Assembly (NCBI GenBank): GCA_050952725.1
Contig: JBMNLN010000001.1
Location: 124,001 to 188,000, forward strand
Source of the DNA: JAQWCH01 sp050952725
Lineage (GTDB): Bacteria; Bacillota_I; Bacilli_A; RFN20; CAG-826
Reading direction: 5' to 3'
DNA: 64,000 bases
The notes below the pieces were generated by a model that was not told the origin of the DNA, did not search any database, and saw only the letters and a program-made list of their open reading frames with translations. Positions 15,432-23,905 of this stretch are shown here, piece after piece; within the stretch, counting starts at the first letter, position 1, and the number at the start of each line of letters is the position of its first letter. The position numbers and the translations under genes are program-made.

Positions 15432-16213
15432 AAATCACAATTCTGACGCTTTTTCCTCAGATGTTTACGAGCATTTTTGCGGAATCGATTTTAAAACGAG
15501 CTGTCGGTAAAAAACTCGTTGAAATTGAATTGGTCGATATTCGATGTTACACCACCGATAAATATCACCGCGTCGATACTCCTCCGATTGGGGGAGGTCC
15601 TGGTTTGGTCATGAAGGCCCAACCGCTCGTTTCCGCTTTAGAAGCCGTAACCACTCCTGCAAGTTATAAAGTCCTGCTTTCCCCTCGAGGAAGCGTCTTT
15701 AACCAGCAAAAAGCCCGTGAATTTGCCAAACTCAATCATCTTGTGCTCATCTGTGGGCATTATGAAGGAGTTGATGAACGGGTTAATTTTTATGTCGATG
15801 AACTAGTTTCTGGTGGGGATTATATTCTCACTGGGGGCGAGTTAATCGCGGCGATAATCGCCGATGCGGTCATCCGCTTGCAAGAGGGGGTCATCAAGGC
15901 GGATTCGATCGCTGAAGAATCATTTGAAGCGGGCCTTTTAGAACACCCACAATATACTGAACCTTATAATTTCGCCGGTCATAAGGTTCCCGATATTCTC
16001 TACTCTGGTAATCATCAGGCAATCGCTAAGTATCGCCGCTTGCAACAATTATTAATCACTAGAGAATATCGACCAGATTTATTCGCTCGATACCCTTTAA
16101 ATAAGGTTGAAAAACAATTAATCTGTGAACACGATGAAAATCTGAAACCGAAATGGCTTGAAACCGCCTTGGAAAAAGGACATAAATTCTTAAAGGAGAA
16201 TGACGATGATTGA
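15428..16213 (+). CDS. trmD: tRNA (guanine-37-N1) methyltransferase
   Basis: SPOUT methyltransferase that makes m1G37 and prevents frameshifting. The trefoil-knot motifs are present: TDKYHRVDTPPIGGGPGLVMK, LLSPRG, LICGHYEGVDERV and SGGDYILTGGELIAAIIADAVIRL. The C-terminal domain has AKYRRLQQLLITREYRPDL. 261 aa. It starts four bases before the rimM stop and ends in TGA (16211-16213), which helps show that TGA is a stop in this organism. uppP begins inside its last codons. Confidence 0.97.
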   Translation: MKITILTLFPQMFTSIFAESILKRAVGKKLVEIELVDIRCYTTDKYHRVDTPPIGGGPGLVMKAQPLVSALEAVTTPASYKVLLSPRGSVFNQQKAREFAKLNHLVLICGHYEGVDERVNFYVDELVSGGDYILTGGELIAAIIADAVIRLQEGVIKADSIAEESFEAGLLEHPQYTEPYNFAGHKVPDILYSGNHQAIAKYRRLQQLLITREYRPDLFARYPLNKVEKQLICEHDENLKPKWLETALEKGHKFLKENDDD

Positions 16214-17042
16214 ATATCTTAAATATATTGTATTAGGAATCGTTCAAGGTATCTCGGAAATTTTGCCGATTTCATCGTCAGGCCATACCGTTTTAACCGA
16301 GCGTTTGCTTAACCTGCAACTGGCAAGTGAGGATTTAGCTTTACTTTCAGTTTTTATGCATTTTGCTTCATTAATTGCGATTGTCGTTTTCTTTTGGAAG
16401 GAAATTTGGTTGATGATTAAACACACTTTCCTTTATCTATTTGGAAAAGATAAAGAGAAAAGAAGCGAATATCGAGAGGGTCTTTTCCTTTTTCTTTATG
16501 TTGTCGTCGCTTCAGTTCCTGTCGGCCTTGTCGGGCTCTTACTTGCAGACAAAGTCACGGAAATCTTTGGAAAATTACTGATTATCGGCATCTTTTTTGT
16601 AGTTAATGGCTTGATCTTGCTCTTTGTGGGCCTTTTCAAAAAAGCGGCACCGGAAAGTGAATTTGGATGGAAGAACATCATGATTACTGGTTTATTCCAA
16701 TGCATCGGGGTTTTGCCGGGAATTTCTCGTAGCGGCATCACGATGTCGGGGGCCAAAATCGCTGGGCTTGATGATGAAAAAGCGAAAAAGTTCGCCTTTT
16801 TACTCTTCCTCCCTGTCAGCGCAGGCAGCTTTGTGTTTTCGCTTCCTGATCTAGTAACGATGAGCACCGATCAGACGCACCTTCTTCCTTATTTTGTGGT
16901 CGCGACTATTTTTTCTCTTGGTTTTACGTTCCTCGCCTTATTTTTCATCTTTAAAAAATTCCATTTTGGTCACTATAAATGGTTCGCCATTTACATGTTC
17001 ATGGTGGGGCTGTTTACAATTATCTATTCCGTCGTTATTTAA
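16206..17042 (+). CDS. uppP: Undecaprenyl-diphosphatase (BacA type)
   Basis: Integral membrane phosphatase that regenerates undecaprenyl phosphate, complementing uppS at the other end of the window. Motifs VQGISEILPISSSGH near the N-terminus and LPGISRSGITMSGA near residue 180 carry the catalytic Glu/Ser/Arg. About eight hydrophobic helices, 278 aa. I start at ATG 16206, seven bases after AAGGAG (16193-16198); ATG 16200 is one base from the SD and too close. Its TAA overlaps the ffh stop on the other strand by three bases. No terminator separates the two convergent genes. Confidence 0.94.
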   Translation: MIEYLKYIVLGIVQGISEILPISSSGHTVLTERLLNLQLASEDLALLSVFMHFASLIAIVVFFWKEIWLMIKHTFLYLFGKDKEKRSEYREGLFLFLYVVVASVPVGLVGLLLADKVTEIFGKLLIIGIFFVVNGLILLFVGLFKKAAPESEFGWKNIMITGLFQCIGVLPGISRSGITMSGAKIAGLDDEKAKKFAFLLFLPVSAGSFVFSLPDLVTMSTDQTHLLPYFVVATIFSLGFTFLALFFIFKKFHFGHYKWFAIYMFMVGLFTIIYSVVI

Positions 17043-18373
17043 AAATTCATTCCTGGGGGCATTCTCCCAGTTTTTTTCATCGTTTGGACTTGCTTCATCA
17101 TCTCTTTCATCTGCGCCCATTTCTTTAAGACGCGGTTGATGTCAGCACTGGTTTTTCCTGAGCCTTTCGCGATGCGCATTTTGCGCGAGTTTTTTAAAAT
17201 CTCTGGATGCCTTCGTTCTTCGGGGGTCATGGAGTTGATGATAACTTGAATATTGCGGAGTTCTTCTTCAGCTTTTTCGGTTTGTTCCTCAGTGATTTTA
17301 GGCATTCCCGGAATAAGGCGTAAAATTCCCCTTAGACTTCCGAGTTTTTGCATTTGTTTTAAAGAGTCGACTAAGTCATTAAGATCAAATTTCCCCTCCA
17401 TCATTTTTTGGGCAGTTTTCTTAGCAGCTTTTTCGTCAATGCTTTCTTCGGCTTTTTCAATTAAGGTCAAAACATCCCCCATCCCCAAAATCCGATCTGC
17501 CGTTCGCTCTGGATAGAAAGGTTCTAAATCGGTAAGTTTCTCGCCCATCCCCGCAAATTTAATCGGAATTCCGGTCAGATGGCGAATCGAAAGCGCTGCC
17601 CCACCTCGGGCATCGCCATCAAGTTTGGACATAATCACACCCGTCAACTGTAAATCCTTATCAAAGGAACGCGCAGTATTGACCGCATCTTGCCCACTAG
17701 CAGCATCGACAAGAAGTAAGGTTTCTTCCGGATGTAAAATTTCCTGCATCTTCTGCAGTTCTTCCATTAAAGTCACATCGATATGTAAGCGTCCAGCGGT
17801 ATCGACAATCAGGACATCGTATTTCCCTTCATTTGCTTTTTGTAGAGCTTTTTTGGCAATTTCTACGGGATTTATTTGGGTTCCAAGGGAGAAAAAATCG
17901 ACTTGGACTTGGTGAGCAATTTGTTCTAATTGATCAATCGCAGCGGGACGATAGACGTCGGCTGCCACAAGTAAAGGCCTCTTCTGCAACTTGTTTTTCA
18001 CATGAAGGGCAAGTTTCCCAGCAGTCGTGGTTTTCCCTGAGCCTTGTAAACCCACCAACATCATAATCGTAGGACGGTGAGCATTATATTTAATGGCCGT
18101 TTGATTAGCACCAAGCAGTTCCACTAGTTCTTCGTGGACAATCTTCACTACCATTTGGGCGGGATTTAATTTTGCGAGAACTTCTGCCCCAAGCGCTTTT
18201 TCTTTGATGTTAGCAACAAATTCACGGACTACCCGAAAATTGACATCAGCTTCTAAAAGCGCGATTTGAATTTCTTTGAGGACCTCTTCCATATTCGCCT
18301 CGGTAAGGCGGGCTTGTCCGCGAATCTTTTTAAAGATTCCTTGCAGACGTTCGGACAGTGATTCAAATGCCAT
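17039..18373 (-). CDS. ffh: Signal recognition particle GTPase Ffh
   Basis: 444 aa. N-terminal four-helix bundle; G domain with GLQGSGKTTTAGKLA, DTAGRLHIDVTLM, SKLDGDARGGAALS and AGMGEKLTDLEPF; Met-rich M domain from about residue 300 with the RNA-binding ILKNSRKMRIAKGSGK. The C-terminal tail TGRMPPGMNF is short. The gene follows ylxM (TAG-ATG contact, SD GGAGGTGA inside ylxM). With ftsY, Ffh targets membrane and secreted proteins. Its natural downstream neighbour rpsP is missing here because that block is reversed. Confidence 0.97.
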   Translation of the reverse strand: MAFESLSERLQGIFKKIRGQARLTEANMEEVLKEIQIALLEADVNFRVVREFVANIKEKALGAEVLAKLNPAQMVVKIVHEELVELLGANQTAIKYNAHRPTIMMLVGLQGSGKTTTAGKLALHVKNKLQKRPLLVAADVYRPAAIDQLEQIAHQVQVDFFSLGTQINPVEIAKKALQKANEGKYDVLIVDTAGRLHIDVTLMEELQKMQEILHPEETLLLVDAASGQDAVNTARSFDKDLQLTGVIMSKLDGDARGGAALSIRHLTGIPIKFAGMGEKLTDLEPFYPERTADRILGMGDVLTLIEKAEESIDEKAAKKTAQKMMEGKFDLNDLVDSLKQMQKLGSLRGILRLIPGMPKITEEQTEKAEEELRNIQVIINSMTPEERRHPEILKNSRKMRIAKGSGKTSADINRVLKKWAQMKEMMKQVQTMKKTGRMPPGMNF

Positions 18374-18691
18374 CTAAATCACCTCCTTTAGTGTTTCCAA
18401 GATTTTTTGTGTTTCTTTGTCGAGTTTTTCATAATGTTTTTGATATATCTCTTCAAACTTAGTTCTTTTTGCAAGCAATCCGAGTTTGTTTTCATATTCA
18501 TTTAATTTGTTTTTACCAGTGTTTAAAGCGTCACTAACCGCAGCGCGCGAAATCGAACGGTTTTCACTAATCTCCGAAAGTGAAAGATTGTGACAATAGT
18601 AATCGACCACAATATCGCGTTGAACTTCCGTGAGTAAACTCCCATAGTAATCGAGTAATTGGTTAAAATGAGTAAATTCTTGGATTAACAT
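18374..18691 (-). CDS. ylxM: YlxM/p13-like SRP-associated protein
   Basis: 105 aa. It has a sigma-factor-region-4-like helix-turn-helix: LTEVQRDIVVDYYCHNLSLSEISENRSISRAAVSDALNTGKNKL, followed by a charged helix. YlxM proteins occur immediately upstream of ffh and in streptococci modulate SRP GTPases. Start ATG 18691 is used because AAGGGAT lies six bases upstream; a GTG two codons earlier abuts the SD. Exact role here is by homology. Confidence 0.88.
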   Translation of the reverse strand: MLIQEFTHFNQLLDYYGSLLTEVQRDIVVDYYCHNLSLSEISENRSISRAAVSDALNTGKNKLNEYENKLGLLAKRTKFEEIYQKHYEKLDKETQKILETLKEVI

Positions 18692-18702
18692 CGCCACATC
18701 CC

Positions 18703-18957
18703 TTATAAGTAATTGAAAATAAAACTGATAATCATTAAAATAACAAACCGCGTCGCAAAGGAACGGTGAAAAGCCGGATTTTTAAAAACGCCATTAGGGT
18801 GGCGACGATAACTTAAATAAGTAAAGATAAAGGCGATGATTAAAGCGGAAACAATCGTTGCCGCATAATAGGGAAGTCCTGTCAAAACAAAGACAAAGGA
18901 GATTAAATAATCCACTGCCATAATGATTAATATTGAAACTAAAAATGATAAAAGCAT
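18703..18957 (-). CDS. Small membrane protein between ftsY and ylxM
   Basis: 84 aa (88 if ATG 18969 is used; that codon directly abuts GGAG, while 18957 has a spacing of about 11). There are three predicted membrane helices: LLSFLVSILIIMAVDYLISFVF, YYAATIVSALIIAFIFTYLS and TRFVILMIISFIFNYL. A basic loop RRHPNGVFKNPAFHRS lies between the second and third. I do not recognise a family. It is tightly packed inside the ftsY-ylxM-ffh set, so it is co-expressed with the SRP pathway, but any functional link is a guess. Confidence 0.7.
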   Translation of the reverse strand: MLLSFLVSILIIMAVDYLISFVFVLTGLPYYAATIVSALIIAFIFTYLSYRRHPNGVFKNPAFHRSFATRFVILMIISFIFNYL

Positions 18958-18958
18958 C

Positions 18959-19939
18959 TTATTTTTCATCTCCTAAACAAAGTCCATATAAGTATTGATC
19001 AAGATCAAATTCTTCAAGGTCATCCATTTTTTCTCCTAGACCAACAAAACGTACAGGCACCCCGATTTCATCGCGAATCGCAAGGATAATTCCTCCCTTG
19101 GAGGTTCCATCCATTTTGGTAATCACAATTCCGGTTAAGCCCGTTGCTTCCGCAAAAGCCTTGGCTTGGATGACCCCGTTTTGACCCGTGGTGGCATCGA
19201 TGATTAAAAACACTTCTTGGGGGGCATTCTCGATAACATTGCCAATCACGCGACGAATTTTACTGAGTTCTGCCATAAGGTGAGATTTAGTTTGTAAACG
19301 CCCGGCGGTATCGACAATCACTAGGTCGATGTTCTCCTTTAAAGCTTTTTGCATCCCATCATAAGCAACGGAAGCGGGGTCGCTCCCATCAGACCCAGTG
19401 ATGATGGGAACATTTAAGCGCTTTGCCCAAATCTCCAGTTGAGCGGTGGCCCCAGCGCGAAAGGTATCCCCCGCTACTAAGAGGATGGATTTCCCTTGAT
19501 CGAGATAGCGTTTAGCTAGCTTAGCAATCGTTGTAGTCTTGCCACCGCCATTAACTCCGACAACTAAGAGAACTGTCGGGCCTTCTTCAGCAAATTGGAT
19601 TTCATTGACGATGCCTTCACCGCTTTTAATGTAACCAACAAACATCTTATCGATGAGGATTTCGTTGATATCAAGGGGATGATCTTTCTTTTGTAAAGCG
19701 GCTTCTTTTTGGGTTTCCTCAATAATTGTAAAGGTCAGATTAACCCCGACATCGGCTTCGATAAGAATCTCCGTTAGCTCATCAAAATAAGCTGGATTTA
19801 CCTTTTGATAACGTTTTGATAGCAAGGTTAGACGACTAGCAAAGTTATCACGCGATTTGGAAAGACCCGCGACATATTTATCTTGTTTTGCGGTCTTTTT
19901 ACCTTGAAATTTATTTCTTAAAAACTTAATTAAACCCAT
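18959..19939 (-). CDS. ftsY: Signal recognition particle receptor FtsY
   Basis: 326-aa SRP receptor GTPase. It lacks the long acidic A domain of E. coli FtsY; only a basic amphipathic start (MGLIKFLRNKFQGKK) could contact the membrane. The NG domain is complete: GVNGGGKTTTIAKLA, AGDTFRAGATAQLEIW, DTAGRLQTKSHLM, TKMDGTSKGG and GLGEKMDDLEEFD. It starts two bases from rnc. In Bacillus, smc lies between rnc and ftsY; here it is absent. Confidence 0.97.
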   Translation of the reverse strand: MGLIKFLRNKFQGKKTAKQDKYVAGLSKSRDNFASRLTLLSKRYQKVNPAYFDELTEILIEADVGVNLTFTIIEETQKEAALQKKDHPLDINEILIDKMFVGYIKSGEGIVNEIQFAEEGPTVLLVVGVNGGGKTTTIAKLAKRYLDQGKSILLVAGDTFRAGATAQLEIWAKRLNVPIITGSDGSDPASVAYDGMQKALKENIDLVIVDTAGRLQTKSHLMAELSKIRRVIGNVIENAPQEVFLIIDATTGQNGVIQAKAFAEATGLTGIVITKMDGTSKGGIILAIRDEIGVPVRFVGLGEKMDDLEEFDLDQYLYGLCLGDEK

Positions 19940-19941
19940 TT

Positions 19942-20625
19942 TTAAAACGCCTTTTTCTCCAGGGCGAGTTTAGCCGCCATCTGTTCTGCTTGTTGTTTGG
20001 TTTTCCCTTTACCAGAGCCAAGAATTACTTCGTTATAGATGACTGATACCGTAAAGGTTCGATCATGTGCTGGTCCTTCGGTTTTATCTAAAACATAAGT
20101 CACCGCTTGTTGGGTTTCGGCTTGCATCGCCTCCTGTAATTGACTCTTGTAATCGGTCACCGTGGTTAAGTCGATGTTTTTAACAGAGTCATAGAAGATT
20201 TTTTCCAAGAGTTCGACAGTAAAGACCAGTCCTTGGTCAAGATAGACCGCCCCGAAGAACGCCTCGAAAACATCTTCTAAAATCCGATCGCTAATCATCC
20301 TTGAAGAATTTTCTAATGATTGTCCTAAGCGAATATATTGATCGAATTGGTAAAACCGCGCTAAAGTCGCAAGGTTCTTACCTTGAACCAGTTTCGCTCT
20401 GGTTTTCGTCATTAAGCCTGGATTCATTTGCGGATGGAGCCGATAAGTTAATTGCGCTACAACAAAACCGATTACCGCATCACCCATAAATTCTAAGCGC
20501 TCATAATCATGAGCGGTAGTCTTGACATCATGATTAAAAGAAGCGTGGGTGAAGGCGAGTAAATAAGCCTCTTGATTCCGCGGTTTGATTTTGAAATGCT
20601 GAAGTAACTGTTTAATTTTCTTCAT
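19942..20625 (-). CDS. rnc: Ribonuclease III
   Basis: Double-strand-specific endonuclease that processes rRNA precursors, such as the stems flanking the rRNA genes in this window. The catalytic signature reads YERLEFMGDAVIGFVV (usually ERLEFLGDAVL), and the second acidic motif is ILEDVFEAFFGAVYLDQG. A C-terminal dsRNA-binding domain spans about residues 155-225 (DYKSQLQEAMQ...GKGKTKQQAEQMAAKLALE). 227 aa. The start overlaps the plsX end by 14 bases. The acpP/fabD/fabG genes usually found between plsX and rnc are missing. Confidence 0.96.
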   Translation of the reverse strand: MKKIKQLLQHFKIKPRNQEAYLLAFTHASFNHDVKTTAHDYERLEFMGDAVIGFVVAQLTYRLHPQMNPGLMTKTRAKLVQGKNLATLARFYQFDQYIRLGQSLENSSRMISDRILEDVFEAFFGAVYLDQGLVFTVELLEKIFYDSVKNIDLTTVTDYKSQLQEAMQAETQQAVTYVLDKTEGPAHDRTFTVSVIYNEVILGSGKGKTKQQAEQMAAKLALEKKAF

Positions 20626-21598
20626 TAACTTTAAATCCTTCCGTAATCAATCGGACGACTTCCTTTTGGGCCATTTGATACCCGACTTCTAAAGCGGAAC
20701 TAAAACCATAGGCATCGCTATTACCGTGAGCTTTAATTGCCACGCCATTAATCCCAAGCAGCATCGCCCCACCCGTGGCTTTATAATCCATCGTCTCTTT
20801 TAATTCTTTGAAGCCTTTGCGCGCAAGCAAATAACCGAGTTTTGCACGGAAATTGCGTGTAAAAGCCTTCTTAATCATCCCCGCTAACATCTTGGCCACA
20901 CCTTCGCTCGTCTTTAAGAAAACGTTACCAGCAAACCCCGTGGTCACTAAAACATCTACCGAACCATCAAGCGCTTCCCGGCCTTCGATATTACCGCCAA
21001 AGTTAGGGAAATTACTCTCTCGTAAGAGTTTGTTGGCTTGGATAATCTCGGGAGTTCCCTTTTCGTCTTCGGCACCATTGGCTAGAAGATAGGTGCGGGG
21101 ATTTTCAACTCCAAAGACTTTCTCGGCATAAATGCGTCCCATTTTAGCGAATTGGACAAGTTGTTCAGCAGTATTTTCATTGGAGGCGCCAATATCGAGA
21201 ACGGCTACTTTTTTACCTTTAATCTTCGTGGGAAAAGGCGCGACAATCGCGGCTCTTTCAACGCCGGGAATCAATTTTAATTTCATCGTTAAAGCGCTGA
21301 GAAACCCACCTGTGGAACCGGCACCGACAATCGCATCTGCTCGCTCTTCCATCATGGTATTAATCGCTACCATCACCGAGGAATTGCGCGCTCTTAAAGT
21401 TTCCAGTGCTCCTGCAGTCATCGGTAAAATATCACGCGCATCGACAATCATCGCAATATCTTTTAATTCTTGTAATTCTTCTTGACGTCCGACACAAAAA
21501 AGTTGGACATCAGGATGTCTTTGATTAAAAGCAATCACTCCAGCAACTGTGGCTTTTGGGCCATTGTCGCTTCCCATCATATCAACAACGATTTTCAT
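20612..21598 (-). CDS. plsX: Phosphate acyltransferase PlsX
   Basis: Makes acyl-phosphate from acyl-ACP for phospholipid synthesis. The N-terminus MKIVVDMMGSDNGP corresponds to the usual VDAMGGDxAP. GAGSTGGFLSALTMKLKLIPGVERAAI, LDIGAS, NIEGREALDG and ATGGAMLLGINGVAIKAHG are family hallmarks. 328 aa; GAGGGGGAAA precedes the ATG. fakA (yloV), which feeds acyl-phosphate into the same pathway, is on the far side of the sugar island. Confidence 0.96.
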   Translation of the reverse strand: MKIVVDMMGSDNGPKATVAGVIAFNQRHPDVQLFCVGRQEELQELKDIAMIVDARDILPMTAGALETLRARNSSVMVAINTMMEERADAIVGAGSTGGFLSALTMKLKLIPGVERAAIVAPFPTKIKGKKVAVLDIGASNENTAEQLVQFAKMGRIYAEKVFGVENPRTYLLANGAEDEKGTPEIIQANKLLRESNFPNFGGNIEGREALDGSVDVLVTTGFAGNVFLKTSEGVAKMLAGMIKKAFTRNFRAKLGYLLARKGFKELKETMDYKATGGAMLLGINGVAIKAHGNSDAYGFSSALEVGYQMAQKEVVRLITEGFKVNEEN

Positions 21599-21644
21599 AT
21601 TTTCCCCCTCATAAGCCAGTATATTTTATCACAAGCACGGTCAT

Positions 21645-21673
21645 ATAAAAAGATTAAGGCCCATAAGGGCCTT
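21645..21673 (-). terminator. Terminator after recG
   Basis: Perfect stem AAGGCCC/GGGCCTT (21656-21662 with 21667-21673), followed on the minus strand by AATCTTTTT. It ends recG and isolates plsX-rnc-ftsY-ylxM-ffh. Confidence 0.7.
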
Positions 21674-21694
21674 TCATTCAACTTAAGAAGACTT

Positions 21695-23689
21695 TTAAAC
21701 GTTGGTAAACGCCTGCGCCCTAATTTCTTTTTTAGCAGTTTCAAGAAGAGGGCGATAATCCGCTTCAAGACTGTCCCGGATAATTTCTTCCGCATCTTTG
21801 CGCGCGTATTTAAACATCGCTAGATCATCGATAATATTGGCAAATTGAAATGCGGGAAATCCCGATTGTCGATAACCCGAGATTTCTCCAGGACCACGGA
21901 AACGCAAATCAGCTTCCGCAATTGCAAAGCCATCATTGCTTTTTACTAGAGTTTGTAATTTTTCTTCCGCTTCTTCCTCATCATTTAACAGTAAGCAAAG
22001 CGCTCTTTGTCCTTGGCGCCCAATTCGTCCGCGCAGCTGATGCAAAGTCGCAAGTCCAAACGAAGAAGCATTGTAAATAATCATTAAACTCGCTTCTGGA
22101 ACATCAATCCCCACTTCGATTACCGTTGTCGAAATTAGAATCGGTTTTAATCCATTTTTAAAATTTTGAAGAATTTGTTCTTTTTCTTCCGAGCTTAATT
22201 TCCCATGCAAAACTTGAACTTGATCAGGATATCTTTTTTGATAAGCATCCGCGAGTTTTAACACCGAAAAGCGTTGACTCGCCCCTTCTTCAATTAAAGG
22301 AGCAATGATAAAAACTGGCGTATTTTTTTCTAAAGCTTTTTGAATTTCGCGATTAATTTCCTTGTCCTTAGAAGGGAGTACTTTGGTAATTACATCGCGC
22401 TTTTGCCGGGGAAATTGCGCCAAAGTCGTCACTTCTAAATCGCCATAGAGAGTTAGCGCAAGTGAACGGGGAATAGGGGTAGCACTCATTAAAAGCAAAT
22501 CGCTTCGTTCGCCTTTTGCGGCCAGAAGACCTCGTTGGTTGACCCCAAAGCGATGTTGTTCATCGATTACGGCTAAGCCCAATGATTTGTATTCAATATC
22601 TTCACTAAAAAGAGCATGGGTGCCAACGACGATAGCAATTTTTCCACTAAGAAGTCCTTTTTTGATTTCGTGCCTTCGTTCTAAGGGAATATTACCAGTT
22701 AGGAGTTCAACTTTAATCTCGGTGTCTTTAAATAAATTCCGAACTGTTTGAAAATGTTGATTCGCCAAAGTATCAGTCGGCACCATTAACGCTCCTTGAT
22801 CACCGCGGAGATAATTCGCAAACAGGGCAATAATCGCTACTAGGGTTTTTCCTGTCCCCACATCCCCTTGCAGGAGGCGATACATCAAGTGGGGCTTATT
22901 CATATCGAGGACAATTTCACGAACGGCTTTGACTTGATCTTGGGTTAATTTAAAGGGCAGAGTTTTAATAAATTCATTAATTCTTAAAAGCTCAATCGCA
23001 CTTTTACTCCCTTTTTTCAAAGTTTGGTTTTCCGCGCGAATTAACTGTGTTTTCAAAGAAAAAAGCAAGCATTCGCGATATTTAAGCACGCGAAGACCTT
23101 GATAAATATCCGAATATTTTTTCGGAAAATGAATCGCGGATAAAGCATCTTTCTCGCTAATTAAACGATACTTCTTCCGATATTTAAGCGGGATGTCGTT
23201 ATCTAGATGTTGAGAAACTGCGGCGAAAGCTTTTTGCACTAAACGCAGATATTCAAAATTAGCAATGGAACTCGGCAAGGAATAAATCGGTTTTAAATAT
23301 TTGTCCGGTTCCATCTCTCCGACCACGATTGTCTCAAAATTGATCTCATGTTTTTGGTCATTATAAACTCCGATCAAGGTATAGAGCACATCCATCTTTA
23401 ATTGCTGTAAAAGATAGGGGCGATTATAGGCGATTACCTTAAAAAAGTTTTTCTTCTGGGTCACAAACGGAAAGGTAACCGAATTGACCCTGAGATGCTT
23501 TTTATATAGAGGGGGCCCAGCTAATTTACCAATTAGAACCACGCGTTCTTTATGATTGAGTTCTGTTTCTCGTGTCGGCGTAAAATTATCATAACGTCGC
23601 GGCAAATGATAAAGTACATCAAAATTATCTTTGATGTTAAGTTGTCTTAAACCTTCTGCGATGCGAGCTGATTTGGTCAGTGGTTTCAT
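21695..23689 (-). CDS. recG: ATP-dependent DNA helicase RecG
   Basis: Branch-migrating helicase for stalled forks. 664 aa with the N-terminal wedge/OB domain (residues ~20-170), then the helicase core: LQGDVGTGKTLVAI (Walker A), VIDEQHRFGVNQR (DExH), LMSATPIPRSLALTLYGDL, VIEVGIDVPEASLMIIYNA and LHQLRGRIGRQGQRALC. The C-terminal FAIAEADLRFRGPGEISGYRQSGFPAF is RecG-specific. ATG 23689 is six bases downstream of an extended -10 (TGCTATAAT) and has no SD, so its mRNA may be leaderless. In Bacillus recG follows yloV and sdaAB/AA; here it is cut off from fakA by the sugar island. Confidence 0.97.
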   Translation of the reverse strand: MKPLTKSARIAEGLRQLNIKDNFDVLYHLPRRYDNFTPTRETELNHKERVVLIGKLAGPPLYKKHLRVNSVTFPFVTQKKNFFKVIAYNRPYLLQQLKMDVLYTLIGVYNDQKHEINFETIVVGEMEPDKYLKPIYSLPSSIANFEYLRLVQKAFAAVSQHLDNDIPLKYRKKYRLISEKDALSAIHFPKKYSDIYQGLRVLKYRECLLFSLKTQLIRAENQTLKKGSKSAIELLRINEFIKTLPFKLTQDQVKAVREIVLDMNKPHLMYRLLQGDVGTGKTLVAIIALFANYLRGDQGALMVPTDTLANQHFQTVRNLFKDTEIKVELLTGNIPLERRHEIKKGLLSGKIAIVVGTHALFSEDIEYKSLGLAVIDEQHRFGVNQRGLLAAKGERSDLLLMSATPIPRSLALTLYGDLEVTTLAQFPRQKRDVITKVLPSKDKEINREIQKALEKNTPVFIIAPLIEEGASQRFSVLKLADAYQKRYPDQVQVLHGKLSSEEKEQILQNFKNGLKPILISTTVIEVGIDVPEASLMIIYNASSFGLATLHQLRGRIGRQGQRALCLLLNDEEEAEEKLQTLVKSNDGFAIAEADLRFRGPGEISGYRQSGFPAFQFANIIDDLAMFKYARKDAEEIIRDSLEADYRPLLETAKKEIRAQAFTNV

Positions 23690-23695
23690 AACTAG

Positions 23696-23704
23696 ATTAT
23701 AGCA
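23696..23704 (-). promoter_or_regulatory. Extended -10 promoter of recG
   Basis: TG-C-TATAAT on the minus strand. The six bases CTAGTT separate TATAAT from the ATG, so the normal +1 would be the A of the start codon. Confidence 0.55.
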
Positions 23705-23825
23705 AAAAGTCCTTTCGCAACTATAAATAGAAATCTAAATTTGATTTCATGATGAATCTAAAAAATAATTTTTCTTCCAAGAAGCCCCCAAAAATTTAAA
23801 ATAAAAACAACAAAAGAGAAACTAA

Positions 23826-23857
23826 AAGACTGCTGAACAAAAATACTCAGCAGTCTT
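23826..23857 (-). terminator. Terminator after the secreted protein at 23906
   Basis: Perfect 11-bp stem AAGACTGCTGA/TCAGCAGTCTT with a 10-base loop, followed by a T-rich stretch. It marks the left edge of the sugar island. The rest of 23705-23905 is AT-rich with nothing else recognisable. Confidence 0.85.
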
Positions 23858-23905
23858 AATTTGCTCAAAAGAATAAAATCAAGAAATAACTATTTGAAAA
23901 AATGA

